A stretch of 64,000 nt of DNA from Eumeta japonica (GCA_005406025.1 BGZK01001402.1:62001-126000); one strand, 5' to 3'; numbered from the stretch's first letter, positions 22,454 to 35,142 are shown. The notes: generated from the sequence alone by a model not told the origin. Numbers and translations: made by a program.

Positions 22454-24040
22454 GTATTCTTGCTAATTATTGCCTATAAAGATTTTCAAGAATCATCGCA
22501 TTAATTCGATATAAATTTGGAGTATTTGTTAATTTCACTATGATCGATAGTTATAATATGAATTTCTGAAAAAGTGTGATGAACCTTTTACACATTCTTA
22601 AGTAGGTTCCAGTTTCTTTTTGTGAGATACTGCCCGCGTAAATTTACATAGATGTTCTTGTTTCCATGAATTATTATATATTAGTAAAATTACAGTAAAA
22701 GAGAAGCGTTTTTTTTTGCAAATAAATATTATCCCTGTAAAAATTAGACGAGGAGATAAATCTCCCGTCGCTCATCACAAGGGCCCACTTCATTCGCCTG
22801 CAGCATCCAACCGCGCACCCGACAATGGCGCACCTGGCGCCGCACGGCGAAGCGCCGGCGACCTGATGGCGTGCGAGAAACGACACAAACTGCCTGCGTA
22901 TACACACGTTACTCCGGGACGGCTCATTTATTCAGATGGTTTATATTTATATCATGTGTCTATTCCTTCTACATTTCAATTTACATTTTAATATATTTTA
23001 GTATTTATTTGCGAAATATTAATGTAAATTTATGTTCATACAATACAGAATATATTTTGTATACGTGAAATCTTTTTCATAAATTTAAATAAATGTAAGT
23101 GTTTTTTGTGTCGCTTTGACGATTCGATCATGGGGTGAAAGATACGAGCAGATATAAAGTAGCTTTATAGAAAAACGAATCGATCACTCTATTAATTGTC
23201 TACAAAAGAGACATCAAAACCAAGATCAGAATCAGAACGGCACAGAAGGACGCGTTTGTGATAGGCTTGTACGTATAAACAAATAATGAGTTTATTTAAA
23301 AATTGGAATCTTAGTATTTTAGAAACTTTGATTGTTTAACTTTTCATCATACACATAAAAAGACAATTACATTTTAAAATTCTTGGAAAAGTATCCAGTT
23401 GCACTTGAAAAATCGTCGACCCTAATTTAGAATTCAATAATAAAATTATTTATAGCGTGAATAGTACCATATGCTTAAATTTTTTACTTGGATGGTTTGT
23501 GACAGTGTCCAATGTCTAATATTTTTTATTAAATAAACAGATTTTATGATTTCTTTACACACCGATCGGAGAATTTTGATTTTGTTTGAAAATTTTGGTG
23601 TAAAAAATAAAACATCGAGTTTAAGTTTTAGTCTTAATTATCTGTAACTATTATTAAGTCTTTGTTAGTTATTTATGTTTTCTAATTTCTGTACAAGAGA
23701 AACACACTTCAAGATTAGTGAGGTATACATTGCAATTTTATGTTCTTCTCAATGATGCTCCAAACGTGCGTAGTTTTTTGATGAATTGATCCGAATTGAA
23801 GATTTATTTTAGATTTGGCGGCAGTAGAGAGTTTGGCATCTAAATCCATAGTTTTTATGAGTTATCTTTAGCAGAATGTACAGATAGACAAAGAAACATT
23901 GGGTTTGATAAAGTCATAGACAAACCTTCTATGAATTGTAAATTGACTATAGTTTTTCAGTGTATGTTTTATCGCAACATGTTTTATTATTTAAGTAGTA
24001 ATCGAAAAAATCTACTAGCGTATCAAAGTTGGAGGAGTAG
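22454..24040. other. Non-coding with a GC island at about 22755-22880
   Basis: The island (22755-22880) contains GGCGCACCTGGCGCC, almost fully self-complementary, and many CG steps. The rest is AT-rich with short random frames. Confidence 0.4.
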
Positions 24041-24048
24041 GAGTTAAG

Positions 24049-24264
24049 ATGTACGCTTACTGCTGGTTGATTATTTTCGCTGTGGGGTCATCTAGCGCAT
24101 TAAATATTGCTTGTGGTAACTTTTCCGTTTTTTAAATAAATTATTTTCACTTTTTAATGCCTCAGTGATTATTATATAATTGTGTTTTTTTTATTTCCTT
24201 TAAATCAGTGTTTACAAGGTCCGTTCTTATATATCGCATCACAAAACCTATTTTTACAAACTAA
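24049..24264 (+). CDS. Speculative two-exon small secreted peptide
   Basis: An ATG at 24049 opens a hydrophobic leader, 'MYAYCWLIIFAVGSSSALN', ending in a plausible signal-peptidase site (SSSA). After 'IAC' a donor (G|GTAAC at 24116) is followed 93 bp later by a good acceptor (polypyrimidine tract then AAATCAG, ending 24208). Joining the exons keeps the frame and adds about 18 codons to a TAA at 24264, with AATAAA at 24269. The product would be only about 40 residues and resembles no family I know. Short introns near 90 bp are common in insects, but features this short arise by chance. It is listed as a hypothesis only. Confidence 0.15.
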
Positions 24265-24274
24265 TATTAATAAA

Positions 24275-26380
24275 ATATTATAATGAACCTGAACATTTTT
24301 AAATATTTACGTATATTTTATATTTTGTGAAGGAGAGGAGGTAAATGCCATTTCACCATACTCGTGCGCCCGTGGCGTAACGTTAACTTTGAACCCATTA
24401 GAAATCTTCAATCCACTATGGTGGTGCTGTTACATAGGAAGCTTTTACAGTTTCATTGAATGCCAATGTGTATAAGAAGATACCGTCAATGAGTGACTAT
24501 TTTATCAATATTCTTTATCGTTTCACCATCGGGTGAACAATCACGAGAAAGTTTCGTGAAATTGATCTTTTTACGTTGCAATAATAAAAGAGCTTTTGCT
24601 TTTGATGGTAGGGCGCCTTTTTACTAAAACTATCGTTTAACGCTCGAAATGAAATTATCATATGCATTCAACATAGTAGTTATTCCCTTAAACACATATA
24701 TTTTGAGTGGTTAACCACGATGGTAAGGTATTGCCCTTACGCATCCTTTATATATTTAAAGATGATATGACATTTTAATAGGATATAGTAATATTGTGGA
24801 ATGGTATGTCTTTACAATAAGGTAATAGAAACCTTACACAAAAAAGGTGGTTTAAGTTTCTGTGAGGCACTGACTCATTGACTCTCAATAAGTATTCGTC
24901 CCTTTTCTCCAAAATTTATTCTAGAGGATTCGAAGGTTATATGAAGCAGTCAGGGTGGCGTAAAAGTGTATGTTATCATCATGTACTAGAAACAATTATG
25001 TCATTGATGGGAGATATACTCATTGTATATAAATAATCTAAGTTGATGCGTACGGCCCTCTTACTTTGTCTACTTATCATGCTGCTAAGGCAAATAGGAA
25101 GAACTATGTATTTTTGATATTGTTTATACAATATTGAAAGTGGATACGTTTATTGAGCGAGATCCGTATATAATCTTAATTATGTAATAATAGACGAGGT
25201 CCACTGAACATGAGAAATATGAAAGTATTTGTACGAAACTATTTAAATTTTCTTAATCCTACCATAGTAAGATTTACTATAGTGGAAATGAATCACTGCT
25301 AAACTTTCCGGATTGATGTTAATCCCCCAGAGTTGAAATTGTTATGTCAGCTCATTGATGGGTTTCTATAGGTGAGGGACAATATTAGGAAAATACTTTG
25401 AAGTGTCCTTTGTGTGCGTAAAGTACACGAAGGGTGACAAGGCGTAACCTTGAGGTTTTTTCGCTATTGGAAGGTATCTTCGATGGTAGTGTGACACCAT
25501 GGTGAAGATGAAGTGTCTATTGTTAAAGTGCTTGCATATGACGTGCATGTGCCGATATGAAACTTTAACTCATAGAGTTTACCTTTTAGTTCTTAAAGCG
25601 ATATTTTCTCAAAAGCCTTAATTAGTTGAAAAAGAACTACATTAATTAAACTACATTAAATTTAATGAAATTAAAAGCTTTTGTATTTTTTTACGTCTCT
25701 GTTATATTTCTCAAACCTTCATCGTCTTGAATATTTGAGATATTTAAATATGCAATTGTACTTCCATTAATAATTTCTGCATAGTGAAGAAGTCTTATTT
25801 GACGATATTATAATATGCATATAACCTTTATGATGATTAGGTAAATGACATAGACAGATTAAAGTCAATTTGAATTTGAAAATGGAGAATAATTTAAGAG
25901 AATTATAGAGAGAAGAGGATAGACATCGAGACAGTTTAATTTGGTATCGTAATCGATATATCAATATAGTTTTTGTTCTACAGAAAATGAATAAAAAAGA
26001 TTTATGAAAAAATAAAATCAAATTTTATTGTGATCTAGCTCTCCGTCCTCCACCCTACCACATCTCACCGTCTCGACCAGAGTACAAATATTTTCCACTC
26101 CAATTGTAATTCAAATCTGAGATTAAAATTAGTTTGATATCACAATATTATAAATTAAAAAAACTAGAATTGAGAGGTTTCATATGTGAGTAGATCAAAA
26201 AGGCATGAATCCATTAAACAAAAATACATTAAATAACATCTAATATAGTCCTGTTATGAGTAAGAACTCAATACGTAACGAAGGGATATATAGCCGATAA
26301 ATAATTAATGAGCTTTTAACCCCAAACTAATAATATTGAGAGGCGTAGGCAATAAATCAGGCTATAGAGGAGACGGGAGG
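24275..26380. other. No recognised gene
   Basis: This stretch is AT-rich. Many small self-complementary motifs occur between 24340 and 25560 (for example TTTCACCATCGGGTGAA, GTGGTTAACCAC, and recurring TCATTGAYGG variants), but no clear repeat unit or gene can be defined. Confidence 0.35.
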
Positions 26381-26384
26381 CGTC

Positions 26385-26610
26385 GCGTGCCGCGCGAAGA
26401 AGCGTGAAATTGCCTGATTCGATGAATAATTAATAACGTAACAGGACGTTTTGGCATACATATACCCGAATATCTACTGCGCCCACCCGCGCGCGGCGGT
26501 CTAGCTTTTGTTAGTTTTTAAGCTTACACGTGGCTAGTGCTCGATAACAAAATACGAACACGGGTGTTCAGTCGATCAGTTGAGTGCGTCTGTCTGCATA
26601 GTCGGATTTT
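26385..26610 (+). promoter_or_regulatory. GC island with initiator-like motif
   Basis: Two GC-rich patches (26365-26400, 26480-26505) precede GTTCAGTCGATCAGTTGAGTG (26558-26586), which contains two insect initiator-like TCAGT motifs. No coding exon follows: the ATG at 26629 opens only seven codons. This is a weak candidate for a transcription start or enhancer. Confidence 0.18.
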
Positions 26611-27340
26611 ATGTGATACGAGATATAACATGCGAGTTAATGGCGGTCATTAGAGTGGACGAAGACGTCGCTGGGATAAAAGTTGTATAGACGCTTCTCC
26701 AGTGAAGGGGCTTAAAAGGTAGAAACAAAAATTCATAAAATATGTATGTATTGTTTATTGTAAAACATTTGGTAAGCTTCAATGAAATCTCCACGTTAAT
26801 TTATTATTTTTTTTATAAAGATCAAGTATTATGAACGAAAATCAATCACATGGGTTTTTATCGTACTCGAGTAATATAGCTTCTTTAATAAAATAGACTG
26901 TAATCTATGTAATAGTATATTGATATCAGAAGTTTGTGATTAGATTAAAATTAAAATTATTCATTAATACGAAAGTCTCTCAAGACCATAGTTTGAATTG
27001 ATCACCCTACACGGTTATCAGTTTTTTCCTTTAATATCTAACCAGCGTCATTGTTTGGTTGCCAGAACAGTGACAGAATAATTTTGCTAAAAATAGTTGT
27101 TCATTTATGTACGACCTACGTTTTACATTATTAAAAGGTACATATATGTGCATACCTGTGTCAAATGCAGTCGGTTGCATTCGTCACACCTCGTTCGGGT
27201 GCTGGCGCTGCGCTCCGTGCCAACGAACACCGGGTACAACTATGTTACTGTGATGTATATGCGCGTTTCAGCCATGAAACCGCCGAGTACAGTTAGCATA
27301 TTAATGTGTATTGTATAGCGATTTTTTTACTTATATAAAC
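26611..27340. other. No recognised gene
   Basis: Mostly AT-rich with a moderate-GC patch at about 27165-27235. The 73-codon plus-strand frame at 27097 has no recognisable motif. Confidence 0.35.
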
Positions 27341-27344
27341 TTAC

Positions 27345-28353
27345 TACTAACTAAACCTATTTCCTAGAAGAAAATGCAGATCTCACAGATTTTCACTCGC
27401 CACGATCTTTCCATGCTCATGCCACTCTGTCTCGCTTAACTGACATCCATTAATCGTTTCATGCACATTCGTCGCTATCGGATGTTTAACTTTCGGACTT
27501 TTTTACTAGCTACTAATTTGGTCTGAATAAAATTTTCTAGGGTGACCTTTGTCGACTCTTCCATCACAAATATTCGCTCTATAAATTTGCTTTGTGGGTC
27601 TGGGTTCATTCATCTTTTCCAGATGGCCTAACTATCGTACCTCGGCTTTTTCTACTATACTCACTCGATCCTCTTTCCAATCACTCTTTTCTCTGACATT
27701 ACTGTTCTTCCATCTATTTTTCGTAAACACTCCACACACACATTATATAGATGATCATATCTTTATTGCATTGATTACAATTTCATATTTTTGTGACATA
27801 TCCAAATTTCAGTATTATAAAATGGCACCAGGACTCCATTATACATAACCAAACGAGCTTATTATGAGACATTTATACTATTCATAACAGCAAACAACAT
27901 CTTATTCACTTTCCTTCCAGTATTTATTTACAAACGACTACCTAAGTATACAAACTCTTTTACTACCACAACTGTCGTATCTTCTGCACAAGTAATGTCG
28001 CATTTAGTCGTGCTTTTGTTTCTTTCAAATCCCTTAGTCATGCTGAAATTTACTTTTATACTTGTTTTCTTAACATAATCATTCATTTTAGTTATCGCCG
28101 CTTGCACTTCGTGCACCAACGGCGCGAGGATTACTTGGTCGTCGGCGTACAGAAGACATTTGATAGATTTCTCACCTATTATTAGCGCACACTTACACTC
28201 TTTGAAACCATACAGACACCTATTCGTAAATAAGTTAAATAGCGGTAGATTAGCTGATGAGACCATTTGTAGAGTTATCAGACAGGGATCTATTAACACA
28301 AATATCAAACCATTTTTTACAACGCATATAATAATATTACGTATTATGTTCAC
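27345..28353 (-). pseudogene. RTE-like LINE reverse transcriptase, 3' half, decayed
   Basis: On the minus strand the frame at 27928-28353 holds 'LPLFNLFTNRCLYGFKECKC', then 'SIKCLLYADDQVILAP' with an intact YADD catalytic box (28138-28149), and ends with 'VKEFVYLGS'. These are the palm and thumb blocks of an RTE-like endonuclease-RT widespread in Lepidoptera. Further along the minus strand (27400-27900), in shifting frames, come 'KAEVR...LGHLEKMNE'-like sequence and the terminal 'CMKRLMDVS' block. The endonuclease and RT fingers are missing and several frameshifts are present. Smaller pieces of the same family occur at 40035, 50205 and 52412. Confidence 0.75.
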
Positions 28354-30530
28354 AGATACCTAAGTAATTATATTGAGTGAGCAGTAATTATAGTGTTTTC
28401 GTACACGCAGACCTTTTAAAGCGTGAATGGAAGAATTAGCGTTTTAATCAAAGATGTCTAAAGACGACTCTTAAGGCCGGAGTTACACCATCACGCAGAC
28501 GTTAGCTATTTCCATCGGTCATGAATGATAAATGATTGAAAGCATGATGGTCAGAATACATGATCAAGCAGATTTAGATTAGTCATCTAAAAGACATATT
28601 CGTGAGTAGAACATTCTGTAAGTAGAACATTTCTGTAAAATAATTTAAGGTACTTAAAAATTTAATAAGTTAAGTTTTCTAAAACGAGGAAAATGTAGAA
28701 ATAATAATTAAAATTTTGATAACGTTTAGAGCAAAACATGTATTCTTTAAGTAATTCATCAATGTTAATAAAAAAATTGATAAATATAATTTCAACATTC
28801 GTAGTTTTTTCCCCTATTACGGAAAAAAATATTAAATATTAACAATTAGGCAGTCAACTAAACCAATACTGCGCAGTTCGGTCAGTAATTCATAATAATT
28901 CGGACAATAATAATAAAAAGTAATCCTACTGCGTTCAGGTGTTTCCTTCTATGTAGCGCACGCGGCGCCTGTCGCGCTTGCTTTAAGTTTCTCTTCTATG
29001 AATGCCTCAACAGTAGGAAAATTCATACTTCCTATTCACATACTTTTTTCGAATGTGTTGTTATCATCTAATAAATAGTTTTTAAATTGCGCTCTTCATG
29101 ACACTTGAGAATTGTTTCAACAAATTGAAGTATTTACAAAGTACTAGAAGGTACTATTTTAATTACGAAACCGTCGTTACTTATGAGACACCTTGTAACA
29201 TTCTGTCACCAGTTTCGTGAGTCGCCATAGTCATGTTTTTGGTTAGTTGTGTTTTCGGAATAGAAGTTATTACTTTGGTACCATAGGAAAAATACCACGG
29301 ACATAAAATTATTAAATAAATGTCGTGATGATGTCATAATTATAAAAAACCGTAAAAGTCACGGGGCATATAAAAATGAATATGTTAATTCAATTTAAAG
29401 TTGTTTTGAAAATTTTGTTTAAATGTGTTTTAGATTCTGTATAAACTTTAGCAACGTTTTATTCAAGGGGACTTTTATTAAGAATGATTTAGTGATCGTA
29501 AATATGAAACTTTATAACAGGAAATAATTATTATGACTTTTATTTTCAAAATAGTTTGGCGTTTTAAGTAATTTTATTGATAATAGATATATCACTGTAC
29601 GGATATTGTATGTGGACGCTACGTGACGTTACAAACGAGGGCGTGTCAGTGCGCGCGCGCCACTCGATTTCTCTGCGCACCGTACGCTCGCGGCACAGCC
29701 GTCATTACAGCCAGCAGATTAATGATACATGCGCTCACCTGATGGCCTCGGATTATACACCCTTAATTCACTATACCACCTGACGAATTTCATTGAAAAT
29801 TAAAGGGTATCGGCCACAGCTTATGTAACTTCATATGCATTATACATACGTTATGCCAACTTCATTCTGCATACAGAATGACGATGTTTTCCAGACTTTA
29901 ACAATATTTTTAAGATTATTTATAGATACTGTAGTGTTTTTCTTTTTAATAAAATTATCTGTTATTGTTCTTCTCTATCATAAGCTTTTGAATGTTTTTA
30001 TGAATTTAAAAAAGTACGGAATTTATTTAGCCTCGTTGACCAATAATTTTTGGTTAGGTATATGTAACAGGAAAATAGTTTGGTACGTACACACTCAGAA
30101 AAGAATGAAAAATTATTTTAAGAATCTTCCTTAAACAATAAAAACGTTATTTATATAATTATTGCATAAATAGTGTGGAATAGATAATGGCCGATAAGTG
30201 TACTGCAATGACACGATTGCTTGTTTTAAAATCAATAGGGAATACATACATTGATTGACATTCATAGAACAGAGACAGACATTTGTAGTGTTATTCACGT
30301 GGTGATTTAATTAATTCATTGAAAATTGTTTAAATGAGTTAAAAGAGTACGCATATGAAATACGGGTTTTTCGTAATGCACGTTATGTAGGCTGACGAAC
30401 AAGAAATATTTGCACCGCAGGCGTGCAGAAAGTGATAATTAAAATTTCAACGAGAAAAGAAACATAAAAATAAATGTTACTAAGTTCAAGATCATGGTGT
30501 TCCAAACAAACAAACGATTAACATCTTAAT
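28354..30530. other. Non-coding with a GC island at 29635-29760
   Basis: No gene was recognised. The island (about 29635-29760) has GTGCGCGCGCGCCACTCG and ends CACCTGATGGC, similar to the end of the island at 22870. The 99-codon plus frame at 29835 is A/T-driven and shows no family motif. Confidence 0.4.
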
Positions 30531-30821
30531 TTAAAATGGTAGAACCGTGTTGTGGGCAACTTGGCTGCGGCACGAAAATAGGCCGCTTTGACCTGTGGAT
30601 ATCGCACTATACTTTACTGAAAACAGACGTTCGGCTGTTTCATTTCGAATGAGAATGAGAATTTTAGGGCCCACTCCCCCATAATCAGCCCACTCCCTTT
30701 CCACCGATCCATCCCTATCAGATATCTTATTCGTACCCAAGAATCCAGCAACGCACCGTTGACTAGTCTTACGAGTGTCAAAGAACAACAATGTCCATCT
30801 ATATTCTTCGGTGCCTTGCAA
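30531..30821 (-). other. 96-codon open frame, probably repeat-derived
   Basis: This less AT-rich segment carries a clean minus-strand frame with 'ILILIRNETAERLFSVKY' and 'STGQSGLFSCRSQVAHNTV'. The composition differs from the flanks and the wording feels like a recurrent lepidopteran repeat, but I cannot name it. No catalytic motif is visible. It could equally be a fragment of a non-coding repeat that happens to be open. Confidence 0.3.
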
Positions 30822-31175
30822 ACTCGTTTGTCTCTCGAAAATGTATAAATTAATAGGTAGTGAAAGTGTTCAACGCACGAAAAAGTTTAAATTATATTTG
30901 AGTTATTTGCTGATGGACGAATGTTTATAATAGAAATATTGAATAGAGTCTGAATGCAGAAAATAAACTGAATGGTGAATAACTTGTATGAATGGCAAAA
31001 TAATTTTGCGATAATGTGGTGTAACAATATAATCCATAACGGAGAAATAATTCTTATATTTGTGTATGAAAGTGAAAACTGTGTATGACATGAGAAATAT
31101 AAACATAAAGTGAATGCTGTGACGATGCTATTCCTATGCAAAACGTGTGGATTTATCTTGAAAAATAGAAAAAAA

Positions 31176-31638
31176 TTTGGTTGCCTGTAAAGTCGGTATA
31201 CGGGCGAAAGTTTTACGTGACAACGACTTTGAATGGTAAAATCATTTTAATGTGAATATTCATTCGTATAGTAGGAAGAAGGATGAAATAATAGTAACAA
31301 TTTAAAACATTTATTTATACAAAGAATTATATTTAAAACATTAATTTATACAAAGAATCTCGCACTGAATTTCATATTAACAAAATTTTATTTTTACCTT
31401 TACACATACATACGTATTTATATACAAATATACATACAATAACTTGCAATACATTTGCAAGCTATGCACTAATTCTAGTGCTGCGCGCGCGGCAGACCGA
31501 TCATAGTTGAGTGGGAGAGAGACGCAAGGCATTCGGCGGGCCTCTCTCTCGTTCGGTGACTCATCGTTACGTTACCGAGCGTTACACTTTTTCATAAGTG
31601 ACTCCCAGCCGCAACCTAATTTAAGACGTTGTCACGTC
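31176..31638 (+). mobile_element. Interspersed ~455-bp repeat, copy 2 of 3
   Basis: Nearly identical to 1716-2170 on the same strand, 29.5 kb away. The differences I could see are almost all short insertions or deletions in simple runs: an extra CA in the CATACATA run, loss of CT in CTCTAG, an extra GA in the GAGAGA run, extra CTCT in CTCTCGTT, and ACTTTTTC versus ATTTTC. Base substitutions are essentially absent, so the copies must be young or homogenised. The flanks are A-runs on both sides. Confidence 0.8.
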
Positions 31639-33037
31639 AAAAAATGTGATCTAGAGAACGGGGTAGTGTAAAAAAAACACTGTAACTAAATAGAAAAGGG
31701 CTTGTAAAGATGATTTGGTTATCTGGAAATAATGATGAAAGTAGACTAAAGAAAGAAATCTATGCATCGAATTTGTGTCTAGGATGAATCGATAAGGGAT
31801 ATTTTATAAAGTTTTATTTCATCAAATCGATAGTGGATTAAATTAAAAAATCACAAATATTAAAAATCTGAAATCGACGAGCATGCTTGAAGCAATTGCT
31901 GGATCTCAAGAAGCGATAAAAGCGTCTAAAGATCATATCTCGGTCTTGGAGCTATTTGTCATCTTTGAGAGCACTTTTGAGAAACATACCTAATTTAATG
32001 TTTCATTTTGTGCATTTTGTGTAATAAAAATCGAATAATTAAAAAGAGATCCTTAAAAAATGAAAAAGGCTCCGCAATATTAATTTTTTGAATATTTCAA
32101 ACATAAAAAGACGTATGTTATGATGACCAAATAACGTGGTGTCAGGCATGATATTTATGGAAAGCCGGAAAAATTAAAGTAAGTATAACGGCTTAGCCCG
32201 CGCGCCGGCCTGTGAAATTGAGTCGCGTCGCACTCAATCCTCAGCCCCCACTTTATCGCGCTATTGGAAAATATGATTTATGCCTCGACCTTAGTTTATC
32301 TATGAAAAAGATTACGAAAGGGGGAATGTATTGTGGAGATGTATGGAGTGGACGGAATTTATAATTTTGGTCGTACATCACAGCTGTCAAATTTCATATC
32401 GCCATAAATACCAACGACATTAGGTGAATGTCCCGAACAAAACATTACAACTTGTATTATTATATACAATAAAACTGATTTGTCTTATTCTATCCTGTTG
32501 GCTGCTGCGAGATAAATATAATTATTGTTTGCAGCATGCTTAAAAGATATTTTGTATGAAGTTGTTTTCTTTTTATTTACTACAATTTATTTTACACAAT
32601 TTACCAAACATCTAATTATGAAAAAAAATTGATTAACATTTTGTTTTGAAAATATCTATTTAAAGTCTGATACATAAAGATAATTGTATCCAAGTTAATT
32701 GACAAAAGACTGACTATTGTAAAAATTGACTATGGAAATGGAGGAGAGGGTGAGGCTAAATCTCACGAAAGAATATATATATATATGCGATTTTGTTCAA
32801 CAACTTGTTGCCATTTTGTAAGTAGTGACATAATCCCATTGTTGCAGAAATTTTGGGACTTCTGAATAGAAACTTGAGACAGCCCTCTCTTAATTTTCAC
32901 CTAATACTATCTTAAAAATTCTGAAGAGACAGAAACAGGTGAAATTCTGAGGGCGTAAGGTCAGGGTTGATCAGTTTCGGCTGGTTTTTCTCAACTTCTT
33001 GCTGGGGTCTCATCAGCTGTTGGCAGTAGTCCAATGA
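31639..33037. other. No firm gene; one coding-like patch
   Basis: At 31866-31999 the plus strand has an open frame (Met at 31884) with an alternating polar/hydrophobic pattern: 'MLEAIAGSQEAIKASKDHI', then 'FESTFEKHT' and a stop. It may be a scrap of a retroelement ORF1. A small GC patch lies at 32195-32265. A (TA)n run is at about 32774-32785. Confidence 0.3.
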
Positions 33038-33480
33038 AAATCAAATTAAAAATAGTTTTACTTCGTAGGTAATGGAAATTACACTTGAAATGCGTCATAA
33101 ACTACATATTGTTCTCGACATTAAAATTACCACGGATTCCGAATGCTGATTCACTATGAAAAGAATGGACAAGAAACTCAAGGTTTGTTCTCTTCTACTT
33201 ATCAATATAAAATATTGAATATTTAATAACTTAGTACAAACTTGGTAATAACATAAAGCAACCTGATAGCCGTGTAGTCGAATCCCATGAGTTTTTTTCA
33301 TTATGATATTCAGACGTGATATAATAGTCCTTGCCATATAACTTTCTTTTAACGAAACGCTTAAATTCATACAATAGCAAATTTTGAATTTAAGCTGAGA
33401 TCTTATAATGCTTAGTTTGGGACCAGACGGTGCTGTGTATATACCTAGCAATATACCTAGCAATGGACACTGACTCCAAA
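33038..33480 (-). mobile_element. Decayed CR1-like LINE 3' fragment
   Basis: The minus strand aligns by eye with the CR1-like copy at 4797-5480: 'TAPSGPKLS' for the 'YKLGPR-S' block, ATGAATTTAAGCGTTTCGTTAAA for the 'KFKSVIK' block, and the 3' UTR with ACTTGAAATGCGTCAT (plus strand). A large internal deletion is evident. The 137-codon frame over it (33095-33508) is not the ancestral frame throughout and should not be read as a gene. Confidence 0.55.
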
Positions 33481-33496
33481 AATAACAATAATTGTG

Positions 33497-33640
33497 CTTA
33501 AAAGTCAATTTGATTGACTTTTAAGTACTATTTAGTAACTTTTAGCTCTAAGTACTATTTAGTAGTACTTAGAGTAGTTAGTAGTTTTAAGTACTATTTA
33601 GTAACTTTTAACTCTAGTAGTGACTTTTAAGTAATATTTT
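33497..33640. repeat. Compound hairpin and direct-repeat mosaic
   Basis: Two 29-bp hairpins lie close together: 33497-33525 (13-bp perfect arms CTTAAAAGTCAAT, 3-nt loop) and 33546-33574 (12-bp perfect arms CTCTAAGTACTA, 5-nt loop). They are overlaid by a ~33-bp direct repeat (about 33518-33550 and 33583-33615; core TTTTAAGTACTATTTAGTAA). A third GACTTTTAAGTA occurs at 33622. Confidence 0.8.
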
Positions 33641-33649
33641 TCATTTCAT

Positions 33650-34628
33650 TTTATTTAAGAAAACCCTAAAAAATATTTTGATCATTGTTTTTTATTCATA
33701 GGTATGTGTTGAGTTAAATTTGAAGTGGATAGGTGCCTTTTTGCGTGGTAAATACATAGATCGTACCTACATATTGATGAGTAGAAAAAGTAAGTTGATT
33801 ATTAAGTTGTAGAAGAATAAACAGTTATTTTTTTACTTTTTAGTGCATATTAATTTGTTTTGGAATAGGTTTTGTTTTGAAGTCGATTTTTTTTTGTTAA
33901 AATTTAGGTTTATTTTTTGATTTTTAGTAAATCTGATGTACACTAACTAATTTGTCTGAATATGGGTAGACCTACTAAACTTGCTGCTCATAGATCGCAC
34001 CCTTACTGTAAGCCGTTAAGGAGTTCCACTGATCATTATATTCGACTATGACAATAACTACTACGTTACCGGAGATGACTCCATTATCCGTATAGCCTAT
34101 AAAAGATTCGGCCGAGTGTTGTTAATTTGCTCCTAAGAATTGAAGAGTTCCGGTACTTTGTCATGGATCCTAACCAAACTCTCATCAAATTACCCTTGAA
34201 ATAGATCCTTTCCAATAAAAAAAGAATCATCGAAATTGGTTGGCGTGATATTGAGTTATTCGTCCATTTGTCGCGCACATACTTAATGCAAATTTAAGAC
34301 TTATATGGTTTTCCCATGGACGGCATTGCCCAGAATTGGACCAAATTGAAATGAGAAAACACTAGCTTACAAATAAAGAAAGAATGGTCAAAATCGGCTC
34401 ACTCAGTCGAAAGTTCCGAGGTAACAAACATAAAAAAAATACAGTCGAATTGAGAACTTCCTACTTTTTTGAAGTCGGTTAAAAATAGATAGAAATTGAA
34501 TAACGTGTTCGAATGATATGGTAGTTGAAATATTAAAAGAATAGCGTTTTTCATCTTCACATTGTGAAAATTGGAAAGTTTTCATAAATATTGTATTGTG
34601 TGAGATGTTAATTCGCGGAAATCCATAG
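33650..34628. other. AT-rich stretch, nothing recognised
   Basis: Short frames only. Confidence 0.4.
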
Positions 34629-35047
34629 TAGACGCTTGCCTGCAACATGCATTAGAATGCAGCATGCAACCCACCGCTGACTCTCGAATCTGCCTCTCCA
34701 CTATGAATCTCTATCCAAATGATCGAATATTGATTTCAGAAGATTGATAGATATCGAACACCTAAGCAAGTGTTATTTATTTTTTATAATTATCTTATTC
34801 CGCTAACTGTTAAACTGTCAATTCTACGTACGTTTCATGCCAACCAGGCACATCCTCAGGAAATTGCCGACAGTCACATCCACCAGGGTGCAAGGAGCGT
34901 TAAAACAACCAACACAACCTCGTTAAGCGGGCCGCTGTCATGCAATGTCATTGCACCCAGGTGGATGTAACTGTCGGCAATTGCATATCATGTCATGCTT
35001 GCTGGGTTGCATGCTGCATGTTAATGCATGTTGCAGGTAAGCGTCTA
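34629..35047. mobile_element. MITE-like element with 45-bp terminal inverted repeats
   Basis: The left end (34629-34673) and right end (35003-35047) are inverted copies of each other over 45 bp with three mismatches. Both start TAGACGCTT and run inward through CCTGCAACATGCATTA to GCATGCAACCCA. The interior has no coding capacity. TA at both edges would fit a TA target of the Tc1/mariner kind, but this is not proven. A second, independent inverted repeat lies inside (34861-34982). Confidence 0.75.
34861..34982. repeat. Inner 32-bp inverted repeat
   Basis: Arms at 34862-34893 and 34951-34982 pair over 32 bp with two or three mismatches (AATTGCCGACAG, then CACATCCACC, then GGGTGCAA, against the reverse). 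They enclose a 57-nt loop. Either a second small element landed inside the outer one, or it is part of the outer element's fold. The stem length is also compatible with a hairpin RNA, for which there is no evidence here. Confidence 0.75.
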
Positions 35048-35142
35048 GTTTTTATAAATTAGAAAGATGCTGCTTCAGTCCGATTTGAAAATAGGGTTTT
35101 CGTCAGATAGTGAAGTTTTAGGGTTCTAGGAATCTATTTTGA

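Noticed and set aside
29835..30134. 99-codon plus-strand frame
   Set aside because: Phe/Leu/Ile/Lys-rich, typical of a chance frame in AT-rich DNA; no domain or splice context.
33095..33508. 137-codon minus-strand frame
   Set aside because: Lies over a decayed CR1-like 3' end and only partly follows the ancestral frame; not an independent gene.
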